This document shows, in pieces, positions 43,946-54,346 of a DNA stretch of 64,000 nucleotides. The translations under genes and the position numbers were made by a program. Under the pieces are notes generated by a model. It made no database searches, was not told where the DNA came from, and was given only the letters and a program-made list of their open reading frames with translations. The stretch lies in the NCBI RefSeq assembly GCF_021155775.2, contig NC_060235.2:13479193-13543192 (forward strand), written 5' to 3'. Position 1 is the stretch's first letter. Each line of letters starts with the position of its first letter. The stretch comes from Neodiprion pinetum. Taxonomy: Eukaryota > Arthropoda > Insecta > Hymenoptera > Diprionidae.

Positions 43946-46693
43946 TGTAACCAATTTTGATTTTTGAGGGTAAAAACGATAGAACGATAATTGGTTACCC
44001 TACGGCGCAGTCGCTAACCTAAATAATTAGATAGAGAGAGATACTAAGGGAGAAAGATACGATTGTTGGGCGCCGGACGCACATGCGTCAAAAATAGATA
44101 ATTAGAGAAAAAGACGAAGGTAAAGGTAAAGGTAATAGATAAAGGTAAGGTCAGGTTCTACGACGGTTTTGCACAGTTCGCTCAGAGAGACAAGATAATG
44201 GTAGAGGGGCGGAGTCGAATCCAATAGATAAAATAAGAAACAGGTGAAGCAGGAATAATATCAAATATATTAAACAGGAAGCGATAAGTTTACTGACAAG
44301 CAAGTAGCTGAAGAGTTGGCGATACAAGTACGATAAATGCGATAATTAACAATAGTTACAGCCAGAGAAAGGTTAAGCGAGAGAGTTAACAATTAACGGA
44401 ACGTTTTCCGAATAAGCGGGAAATATGCGTAAGCTCGCGATACTAAAGGTAATGATTAACACGGTTTTAAGATAGATAGGCAGAACAGAAAAGATATACT
44501 GTACTTAAATTAAGCGGTGAGTAAATAAATCATAAAATATGAGAAGCGATTATAAACACATGCGAAATACAACAATTGTAATGGTTATCACATTACCAGA
44601 ATAATCAAAAATAGGCAGACAGGGAATTATGAATTACAAGGTAAATTCAAGTGACAGGTCAAATAGAAAATTATCATGAAGTATAGAGAATAACAGATAA
44701 TGCGTAGTCTATAGTTTGCGGTAAGTGCGAGAGTAAGAGAGATAATATTCGGTACGATAAAAGGCGATTCAAGATAAGACAAACAATATTCAAGATAATT
44801 AATATGCAACGTACGGCAAACCAAATAGACTACGGACAACTACGATCAGCGATATTAGCGAAGAAAATAATGAAAAAGATGTTATGCGATACGGCACAAT
44901 ACTCCAATGTCAAATGAACGACGAGCGGGACCGCGCAGCGATGTAAGATCGCTCCCGCGGTACACTCACTAAGATACGATAATCAACGGTAATAGGTAAA
45001 GAGACAGATATAACTAATCAGAGAAAATATAACAAAATAGCAATGCTCAATAGCTAAGATAAAAATTGATCCTTCAACGGAACGCGCTGCTAGACAGCGA
45101 TATTAGACAGTCAAATATTCCAGAAGAGAAAGATAATACGATAAAGCGATAGTCACTACAAAGCGTAAGTAATAGTCAATCAGTCGCGAAGTTACTTGCA
45201 ATCAGACAGAGAAAGGGACAAGATAAGAGATAAGAGAGAATAAGGTACGAGCCCAGGTGGCTCAAGCAGACCAACTGCAAGATAAAGAGAAAAGATACGA
45301 GCCCAATTGGCTCAAGCAGACCAACTGCAAGGTAAAGAGAGAAAGAGATAAAGGTAAAGGTACGATATATTGCAAGTAATCTCGTGGCTTCACAAAATAG
45401 AAAAGGAACCTCACTTACGTAAAAGAAGATATAACAGGTGCGAGAGAATGCGATAAGGTAGCGGTAATTAGCGATGACAAGGATACTAGTATGATTCACG
45501 AAAGCTGAATGTAAGATTAATCAAATGCAAAACTGATAGTAGAGTTACTAAAAGAGCGGTTACTAAAAGCACGTCTGCTGTTATCAGTAACTGAACGTAG
45601 AGTGACGAGATGAGCGATGATCCTGATTTTCGTCGAGCTGCTGTCACGTGATTCTTCCTAAAATTTGCGGTATTTTAATTGGACCAGCAGGTCGCGTGGC
45701 CTGGTCCACGGATAGGCGGCGATAATCCCTCGCCGCTTGTTTTTCTTTTCCCTCGACGACAGGTATCGAGGTATCGGGACGTCGGAAGGTGGTTAGAGAT
45801 GTCTTCCTTCAGCTATGCGGTATCGTTGGTGAGAGGGGGGGGGTCGTACTGCTCATGTGTTGCGATATTGAGGTGTGCGGCAATGTTACGTCACCGGTCT
45901 CCTGGACTTGCGACAGACTGTAACTCACTCCTTGCTTTACTGGTACTCCCCGTTGTAGCTATTTCGTCGGCGCTGCATCCCGGCCCTCGCTCATCGAAGC
46001 CCTCATGCCGGAACGATCTGGTGGTGATGGCCCTCAACCCGGATCCCCACACTAGATCCACCAGATCCACGTGGTCAGCATATCATTAGCCTATTCCACG
46101 CCGCAGTCCTTCGATAAGACGGTTCGTGAAGAGAAAACCGTCTTCTATTGGATAGTCAACGACTTAGTAGATGTTAGGGTCGGTTCAGCTCCAGGCTGAT
46201 AAGTATCGTCGACGGGAGGCCTTGTTGTGTTTTTGACGCACAGCCCTGTACGCCGCCTGACGATGCATCCGAGCGGTAGAAGCATTCGTTCGTGGTTCGG
46301 CTCCTGGCCGATAAGTCTCAAATAGTTGGAGGTGCTGTTTGTGCATCACGCACGACCCTGTTCGACAACTAGATAGGCATCCATCGGGAGTGGTTTCAGC
46401 GGTATTCGTTCGTCTGTAGTCGGTGGTGGTCGATGTTGAGCTGGTACATGACCCCTGTCAGGCAGTGTCCTGGTATCCTGACGCGAAGGTCTCGCAGATG
46501 GTTCTCGAAGAGCATTACAGAATTAGAAAATAGCATACAATTAGCTTAGTAAAGAGAATTCAACTTAAAGATAATTAGTCGTTCATTTTTGGAGTATTGG
46601 CCTCAGACGTGCTTTCGTTATTTTTAGCGATATCTGCACCTAGGGGAATGCGATAATTAAACAAAGTGACGGGGTACGAAATACCACGTCACA
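43946..46693. mobile_element. 2.75-kb solo LTR in the YqaJ gene
   Basis: TGTAACC...ACGTCACA ends (TGT/ACA) flanked by ACAC at 43942-43945 and 46694-46697. Removing it and one ACAC rejoins an open frame into the YqaJ domain (LTTNVYNNNYGPIDI). Contents: GATAAGGTAAAG-rich repetitive DNA, a 51-bp tandem repeat (45246-45345 region, ACGAGCCCA..TGGCTCAAGCAG), and a GC-richer part (45650-46500). ORFs inside have no recognised product. Confidence 0.65.
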
Positions 46694-46705
46694 ACACATT
46701 AGTAG

Positions 46706-47989
46706 TTAAGGGAGCTTTCCAGTGTGAAATTTTCAAAAAATCGATTTTTTTTCTTGCTTTATCGAATAGTATACACTCTTCCGAATATTCCCTGAAATTT
46801 TCATGCCGGAATTCAGATTATTTCGGTTACTGTACAGCATTTTTTGGAAGAAGGCAACGGAGCGCTACAGCTGCCCGTGCAACCGTTATTTCTATTGTCT
46901 CGTTCCTACCTGCACGTACATGAACTTGGCTCGCCAATTGTCGAAAATGTGAATTCGGACTATTGCATAATTTGCCGTTAATTAGCCGTAAATTAGTCGC
47001 GCGACTCATTTTTTTGTCGCACTCAATTTTAAAAAAAAAAGCGGATGGCGTGCTAAATTCTTGAAAATCAATCAATCAATGTGTGTGGCAATTAGCCCCA
47101 AAGCACGTATTCTGCGGCAAGCAGATAGTAGAAATCGCTACGCAGTGTGCTGTGTGCACCTTCAATGAAGGTTACAACCCAATTTTAAAAATTTTGGAGA
47201 CGATGGGATGCACGATAGGGCCGAGCGCCGCAGATTTCGCCGCTAAGTACAAGAATGCGCGCATCACCCAAGCAAACCGCCGGGCGTCCCTGGATAGCAA
47301 AGAGGCGAGGACAGCTCGTCGGACTGAACAATCCATTGAGCACGACCTGTTCGAAGAAGCAGAAGGGATATTGTATCGACCTGGCATCGCTGATTGACCG
47401 TAAGTAAACGATTTACCTAAAATTTCCTCACTTCAAACTTTGAACGCGTTTTTCTCGAAACAGCATTTTTCAAAACGGTGTCCAACTTGGAGGGCAGAGT
47501 TTTAAAGCTATCGAGTTGAATTTTTTACACAATATTCTTAACGTCATTGTTTATCGTGCTATGGAAGCTTTTTTTTTTTTGACATGTTCCTATTTTTTTG
47601 TAAAAAAAACTGCCAAAAAAAATGCTAAAATCGATAGTTTTTGTTCAAACCGGCGCCATTTTTGCAAAAAAAAAAAAAAAGCCTCCATAGCACGAAAGCC
47701 AATTATACACCGATCAATAATCTTTATGTGTTTTTTGTTTCGGATCAAAATTGTGACCGACAACGTGGACACCACATCCAAGTGCATTTGCTGCAACAAT
47801 TGTTTCATCATTTTTATAGATATTAATTAATAAATAAATCGATCTTTAAAAAATTGTTTTGTATTCTTCAATACCCAATTAACATACAAAAAAAAAACCA
47901 GACCGATTAGATTATTTTTTCTTAAAAAAAAAAAAAAAATCGCGAAAAACAGCGATTTTTCGGGCTGTCACACTGGAAAGCTCCCTTAA
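46706..47989 (+). mobile_element. Kolobok-like element, copy A
   Basis: Tips TTAAGGGAGCTTTCCAGTGTG and its complement at 47969-47989, with TTAA as target duplication. 47083-47397 encodes a 104-residue C-terminal transposase remnant (VFCGKQIVEIATQCAVCTFN, MGCTIGPSA, ANRRASLDSKEARTARRTEQ, EEAEGILY.PGIAD) that resembles the arginine-rich tail of Kolobok transposases, which also use TTAA. The catalytic core is absent, so it is non-autonomous. Confidence 0.75.
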
Positions 47990-48989
47990 TCTATAAACCA
48001 ATGTTTTTAAGTGGACTTTTTCTTGGTTTATCCAGGTCGTAATCATCATATTGTGGTTGTAATATCAGTTGCCACATTGAAGGAACTTTCTGATTTGCAT
48101 TTATAGATTGTAAATTAGACAATAAACAATCAATGTTTTGCTTGTCCACCGGCTTGGATAAACTTCTGCCAGGATCATATGATCTACGTTTTGTGATATC
48201 AATTTTATTTTTATACTGCATTTCATCAGCCTTATGTGCTTCTTTTTTTTTCGACCTTGATTCCAGGTGTATAATTTGCTCGTGCAAGGTAAACTATCTT
48301 CGTCAGTATCATCCACAAAATTTAATAAGATATATAATAACGCAGCAACATGCGAGCAGCGACCCATACTTGAAGCTTTACAATCACAAGTACCGTGAAT
48401 AACTCGAGTATTCAAAGGATCTATCATCACAGAAACGCTATGAATTTCTTTTATTTTATAAGATGCGTGGACTTTGCACTTCATACAGAACATTTTATTC
48501 GCAGTAACACCGTTAAAAATATCAAAAACGTGGCCGCTCTCAACGTACAATTTTCCTCGTTTTAGTGACTTGGAAGTACTAAAATCATCTTTAGGACAGT
48601 TGTTGCATTCAAAATTTTCATTATCACTGTCATTGCTACCTTCATCAATACATGACGTAACTAAATAATGATATATGGAACCATAGTTAAAATTCTTGGG
48701 CACATCTTGTGTGGGAAATGGTTGCCAAATTCGAGGGTAATTAGTTGTTTGAATTTGTGGTACTTTTTTATTCGGACCACATTTCTGTAGAATATCCAGC
48801 CACTTTCCCTTGTCGACATTAGGATCAACGGGTATGTTATTGTGTAATGCATTTTTCACCCTGAAAAATGGATTTCTTTTAGTACACATAATACATATTA
48901 ACTGTTATTGCATAATATTTTTGTCATATATAATACTACAGTACATGATTCAAAATTAATGACTGAAATCTAGCAGAAATTAAAGAACT

Positions 48990-50297
48990 TTAAGGGAGCT
49001 TTCCAGTGTGACAGCCCGAAAAATCGCTGTTTTTCGCGATTTTTTTTTTTAAAGAAAAAATAATCTAATCGGTCTGGTTTTTTTTTTGTATATTAATTGG
49101 GTATTGAAGAATACAAAACAATTTTTTAAAGATCGATTTATTTATTAATTAATATCTATAAAAATGATGAAACAATTGTTGCAGAAAATGCACTTGGATG
49201 TGGTGTCCACGTTGGGGGTCACAATTTTGATCTGAAACAAAAAACACAAAAAGATTATTGATCGGTATATAATTGGCTTTCGTGCTATGGAGGCTTTTTT
49301 CTTTTTTTTTTTTTTTGCAAAAATGGCGCCGGTTTGAACAAAAAGTATCGATTTTAGCATTTTTTTTGGCAGTTTTTTTTACAAAAAAATAGGAAGATGT
49401 CAAAAAAAAAAAAAAAGCTTCCATAGCACGATAAACAATGACGTTAAGAATATTGTGTAAAAAATTCAACTCGATAGCTTTAAAACTCTGCCCTCCAAGT
49501 TGGACACCGTTTTGAAAAATGCTGTTTCGAGAAAAACGCGTTCAAAGTTTCAAGTGAGGAAATTTTAGGTAAATCGTTTACTTACGGTCAATCAGCGATG
49601 CCAGGTCCGTACAATATCCCTTCTGCTTCTTCGAAAAGATCGTGCTCAATGGATTGTTCAGTCCGACGAGCTGTCCTCGCCTCTTTGCTATCCAGGGACG
49701 CCTGGCGGTTTGCTTGGATGATGCGCGCATTCTTGTACTTAGCGGCGAAATGTGCGGCGCTCGGCCCTATCGTGCATCCCATCGTCTTCAAAATTTTTAA
49801 AATTGGGTCGTAACCTTCATTGAAGGTGCACACAGCACACTGCGTAGCGATTTCTACTATCTGCTTGCCGCAGAATACGTGCTTTGGGGCTAGTTGCCAC
49901 ACACAGTGATTGATTGATTTTCAAGAATTTAGCACGCCATCCGCTTTTTTTTTGAAAATTGAGTGCGACAAAAAAATAAGTCGCGCGACTAATTTACGGC
50001 TAATTAACGGCAAATTATGCAATAGTCCGAATTCACATTTTCGACAATTGGCGAGCCAAGTTCATGTACGTGCAGGTAGGAACGAGACAATAGAAATAAC
50101 AGTCGCACGGGCAGACGGCCGACGCGGCAGCTGTAGCGCTCCCTTGCCTTCTTCCAAAAAATGCTGTACAGTAACCGAAATAATCTGAATTTCGGCATGA
50201 AAATTTCAGGGAATATTCGGAAGAGTGTATACTATTCGATAAAGCAAAAAAAAAAAAATCGATTTTTTGAAAATTTCACACTGGAAAGCTCCCTTAA
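48990..50297 (-). mobile_element. Kolobok-like element, copy B, inverted
   Basis: Same family as copy A in opposite orientation, flanked by TTAA at 48990-48993 and 50294-50297. The C-terminal remnant is at 49902-49588 with a few replacements (for example SAAHF for SAADF). It lies in intron 1 of the SAP-SWIM-YqaJ gene; the two copies enclose exon 2 as inverted repeats about 1 kb apart. Confidence 0.78.
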
Positions 50298-50916
50298 GCA
50301 ATAAAATTATAACAAATGATATATTGACAAATAAAAAAAAAATTACACATTTACAAAATTTAAATATCTTTGTATACATTTTGTCAACATTACCTTTTTT
50401 TTTTATTTATTAATTCATTTATTTAGAATTGAAAAGTAATGTTGTCTTTAAAATTTAAACTCATTTCAAAATGTCATGTTGATCATCAAAATATTTAATT
50501 ATTTATTTTATTAAGTATAATAGTCATTATTTGTTAATTGAGATGTTATTGCAAATACTAATAGTTGATTAATATCATTAATCAACGAAAATTATTATTG
50601 TTATTTATTTCCATTAATTTTTTACAACAGTGTAAACAAGTATTGATACTTAACCTCTCAATCAGGACACTTTTTTTTCCTTGCTGTGATCGCCCATGGC
50701 ATTTCAACCACCTTTTTAATTGTTCACAACTGTGTGCTTCCACAGAGCCGTAAACTAGTGAAGCACCATCAATAGTTTTTTCCAATAATTCATATGAATG
50801 AGGAGATATTATTCCATTCCCAGCCATTGTTGGACAAAACAGTACGAAACTTTTGTTATTACCGCCAATTCAGCATGGCGGCTGCGCTTGCGCGCATCAC
50901 ATGATGAAAAGGCCTA

Positions 50917-51963
50917 TCGATCGTTGTCGGGCCTTGCAGACTCTAATTAGATGCCCGACCTTGTCGCAAAAGCTACATTTTTCAATTTTATAAAAACATT
51001 TATCTTGCAAATGGTTCGAATACCCGCAGCGGTTACACGGGTCACGAGACGGTATTTGATTTGTGTCTTTTTTGTTTAGTTTGAATGTTTTATTTTTCGA
51101 AATATTTTTAATCGTTTCCGCGTCCGGTTGATTAAGTATTTTTTTGCTGTTCCGCCGATTTCGCGTTACTAGCTGTTTCTAGGGATTTATCAAGCGATAA
51201 TCCGTCTGGGTATGTTGTCGTTACCGATTCCTCGTGTCGTCGGCATAAGGATCTTTGAAGCTCTTCATTCTGTATTCCGCCTGATATGCATTGATAATTT
51301 CCTGTCAAGACCTGAGAATTTACAATCTACCTCTAATCTTCCTATCTCGCGAACGAAATCCTTTAGCGTTACATTTTCTTGTTGGTTTCGTTTGTGAAAG
51401 TGGATCCGAGCTAAGAGTTCGTTTATACACTGACCGAAATGCGATTTACATTTATCAAGGATATCATTGTATTCTTTATCTTTCGGAGCAGTTGGCGAGC
51501 AGAGAGATTTTATTATCGCGTAATTTTTCGTTTCAATTGCTGTCAACAGCGTTGCCCGTTTCTTTGAATCGTTGGTAATATTATTTGCCTCGAGGTAGAA
51601 TTTGACTTGTTCTATATCGGCCCAGGTTTGTTTTTCTGCTTCGAACTCGGTAAGTTTACCTATGTTGGGTGCCATGACGTCAGCCAGTGTATATCCGATT
51701 GTCCCTGCTGATACTCGTGATGTCCCCGGAATTTTATTTTTCTCCTCTGGTTCGTTCTTTTTAATTTGCTTTGCTTGCACTTTCACAAATTCCGACAAGA
51801 TCTCCCGTAATTCATCGATGTTCGTTGAGGGCTCTACGTCGATGTTATAATAGTGACAGGCTTGGATTAATGTCTCTTTTGTCTGTGCGTAAATCCACGC
51901 GTTTTTTCCTGTCGCCACGTGCTCCTCGATTTCAGTCCACTCTTCACTCATTGCCCGTTTCAA
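50917..51963 (-). pseudogene. Gypsy gag (K02A2.6-like), frame-broken
   Basis: ATG near 51950 (MSEEWTEIEEHVATGKNAW) leads through MAPNIGKLTEFEAEKQTW, NNITNDSKKRATLLTAIETK and LKDFVREIGRLEVDCKFS, a typical gag core. After a frame change near 51290 the frame GGIQNEELQRSLCRRHEES, TYPDGLSLDKSLE continues, and two zinc knuckles follow (CNRCGYSNHLQDKC and CSFCDKVGHLIRVC, 51040-50945). The ISL2EU element is inserted at 50915 just past the second knuckle. No matching pol was recognised on the far side (39904 downwards). Confidence 0.75.
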
Positions 51964-52026
51964 TTTTAATTTTTACTTTTTACTATGCGCATTGTGTGAT
52001 TCCTTTCTTTCCTCGTCGCCATTTTT

Positions 52027-52181
52027 TGGATACGGAACCAAGGGAACACCAGTATGTTGATCTAGCTTTATTTCACATTGTAGTACATTTACGTCGCTGA
52101 GCTAGCGAGACCGTGTCGGACGAGAGGCTTAATGAGACAGCTGTGTTCTGCGTCAGACCCGCGGCATGGCCGTACGCGACA
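52027..52181 (-). repeat. Candidate 5' LTR of the gag at 50.9-52.0 kb
   Basis: TGTCGCGTACGG...CCGTATCCA on the minus strand, followed six bases later by TGGCGACGAGG, a primer-site sequence typical of K02A2.6-like elements. Short (155 bp) and without a second copy, so the outer edge is tentative. Confidence 0.5.
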
Positions 52182-52399
52182 GAACCACTATTATAAAGTT
52201 TATCAATTCTGGTGGCCGGGATGTTTTCGATTAATTTTTTCGGATAGCTATTATCGTAGAATGTGTCCTCAATTAACTTTACGTTTTTTCCCCCAAATTG
52301 TAGTTCAGCTAATTTGAAACCTCTGTCTACTAACCCTGAAAGTACACTTTTTTATATGTTAAAGGGTGATGTGATGTAAAATATAAATATCTCCCAGAC

Positions 52400-52985
52400 C
52401 AAGTGGGGTTTCTAAGCCCATAAATATTGAGAACATTGTTAATGTTGATAATATTTAAATCTAAGAAACTATTGCTATTGTTAGATTGTAATTCGAAAGT
52501 AAATTGGAAATTGGAATGAAATTGGTTAAACTTTTTACTATGTCCGTCACATTGTCTGTGTGTACAGTGGTAAGAATATCATCGACATATCTCTTGTAAA
52601 AAGGTAATTTATAGTTTAAACTTTGGATTGTGGAGTTTTCAAGTTTTACACGACTAGATTTGCAATGGCGGGGCTGATGGGAGACCCCATTGCAACACCT
52701 TGGATTTGTTGGTAAAATACCTTCTTATGTACAAAATATGTGTATGTTAAACAGAGTTCTACCGCCTTCAAGTATTCCTCTTTTGGTAATCAAGTGTGTT
52801 TTCCAATTTCATTCCATCTATCATATATGCAACTTAAAACTGATTGTATGTGAATATTAGTAAACAGTGACGTTACATCAATCTATGTGTAGCTGGTATG
52901 TGGAATCCTCTAATTACATTCGCTGAATCCCAAGAATTTTTAACATGGAATTGAGATTTTCCTATTACTTCATTTAACGGAATTA
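52400..52985 (-). pseudogene. Penelope-like RT relic
   Basis: Minus strand reads FVHKKVFYQQIQGVAMGSPISPAIANLVV (about 52725-52645) and then RDMSMIF / YVDD-type coding around 52590-52570 in a shifted frame (CGATATGTCGATGATATTCTTAC). Stops throughout. Different from the 21-22 kb copy in sequence but the same RT class. Confidence 0.65.
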
Positions 52986-53009
52986 ACATACATTTAGCTA
53001 ATTTTTAAG

Positions 53010-53290
53010 TTGGTGCACCTATATCCCTTTCAGTCATGCATTTTTCATCTGCACCGATTTCGATGAAAATTGGTACTCGGGGGTTTTCGAGGTCACTGAT
53101 TACGAACCCGGCATTCAATTTTCGTAATTCAAAATGGCGGATCCATTATGGTGGACGTCAAGTTTTATATCTTATATCTTTCTGCTCAATAGTTTGGCCT
53201 GAATTTAGTCATTTGGGGGGTTTTGGAATGGCTGATCATGAATCTGAAGTCATAACTTCGTAATTTCTAGATGCAAGATGGCAAATGCCA
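53010..53290 (+). repeat. Repeat with GAAAATTGGTAC / GAGGTCACTGAT motifs
   Basis: Two related units (53055-53140, 53180-53290) of the form GGTTTT.GA..T..CTGAT.A.GAA...AAATGGC. The same word pattern is in the DD41D terminal repeats at 4870-4955. Probably a minisatellite-like transposon component rather than coding; the 75-codon ORF here is not supported. Confidence 0.5.
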
Positions 53291-53998
53291 TCTTGTCTTT
53301 CTTTGTCTATATTCGTGTCTCTCTCTTAGCCCTACTAGTCCAGGAGAATAGAATTAGGTTCTATTCTGGAATAACGTAGGTTAACCGATTTTTTTATAGG
53401 TCCATTAGAGACCGGAGAACATATTTTCACCTATGCCCCAAAAAGTTAGGTCCCGTTTTATTCGTAACGATTGTTTTAACTTTTGAGACCTCACATTTTG
53501 TTAAATAACGTCTTTGTTATGGGTCATACATGAAAACTGTTCAAACAAAAGTTGTTCGTCTCATCAATCTCGATAAAACAAGCAGTCGTAAGATCAATTT
53601 CCTCTATTTGTTCAGTCGCAAAACGCAAAATGCCGTGGAAACAAAAAAAATTTACATTTCTTATTATAAATTGATGAAAAAACAACGCGTGACTTTGAAA
53701 CTCATGGTACAGGTAATATGAAGTGTCTTCAAAATTATCGTGCAAGGCTTTTTTGACTGTGTTATATAGTTGAGCAACAATCCGCGACGAGCCAACATCC
53801 GTATATCGTCTGCCCTTTCTTATGTGATTGGCCCACGGGTTGCCAGAAATTCATGGAGTCAGTTCGTTACTTGCACTTTCCATATATGTGAAAAAAAAAT
53901 TTTTCATACTCGAAAATCACAATTTTTGGGCGACTTGAAATTTTTTGCTTATAAACAAATAGAGATATCTCCGAGAACATTCATATTATTGTAAATAT
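53291..53998. other. Gene-free interval
   Basis: AT-rich, with ORFs under 75 codons and no recognisable product. Ends in the ATAT target copy of the next element. Confidence 0.5.
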
Positions 53999-54281
53999 TG
54001 TTACAAAGGGTAAAATCACCCGTTTTGCCCCCTCCTTAATGATCTAGTAGTCAGCATAGATGAAAGACGTTTATAAACCTCTTATGTCTTTCAAAAGAAT
54101 AAGGTTGCTGCGTCAACCAACATTATTGCAAAAACAGTCTTGTTTCAGACTTTAAACGAGAAACACATATCTTGCAATAAAGCATTTTCACAAAATTTTA
54201 TTCACGCTCTTGATTTCTTTTGACTTGATAATTAAACTCGCGGATCCATATTTATTTTCCGTAACGTCAAAGTACGTTACA
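53999..54281 (+). repeat. 5' LTR
   Basis: 283 bp; pairs with 57288-57570. Confidence 0.9.
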
Positions 54282-54346
54282 TTGGTGTCAGAAGTGGGAT
54301 CTTGAGTTTCTTTTTAATTAAGTCGATTCAGTGCGTGAAATAAATT

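Larger units (their letters stand above)
43214..50827 (-). pseudogene. SAP-SWIM-YqaJ nuclease gene of the ISL2EU element
   Basis: Accessory protein of about 590 residues. Exon 1 (50827-50655, ATG 50827) encodes a SAP-like helix pair (SCEQLKRWLKCHGRS.QGKK). Exon 2 (48875 to about 47990) has a SWIM zinc finger, CDCKASSMGRCSHVAALLY. The last part (43945-43214) is a YqaJ-type PD-(D/E)xK nuclease: WWQFRKILITASKI, GASPDGLV and VLEIKCP, with HQYYYQVQTQMAI downstream. The splice 50654 (GTTAAG) to 48876 (AAAAG) keeps frame. One frame change lies in an A-run near 48242-48250 and another is likely near 48005, where LTR and Kolobok insertions follow. YqaJ proteins are thought to process DNA ends; the role here is inferred. 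Confidence 0.75.
39905..50914. mobile_element. ISL2EU-type DNA transposon with THAP-DDE transposase and YqaJ nuclease
   Basis: Outer ends read GGTCTTTTCATCA (39905) and TGATGAAAAGGCC (50914), with TA on each side (39903-39904, 50915-50916). Further inside, TTCGTACTGTTTT-like blocks are shared by both ends. Two convergent genes lie within: the transposase (40117-42819, plus) and a SAP-SWIM-YqaJ protein (50827-43214, minus), the gene pair known for ISL2EU elements. The span of 11.0 kb includes about 6.3 kb of later insertions. It sits in the gag of a gypsy element. Confidence 0.82.

Noticed and set aside
44000..46650. CRISPR-like or regulatory array in the GATAAGG-rich DNA
   Set aside because: Repeats are irregular, spacers not uniform, and the region is bounded by LTR tips and a target duplication in a eukaryotic genome.
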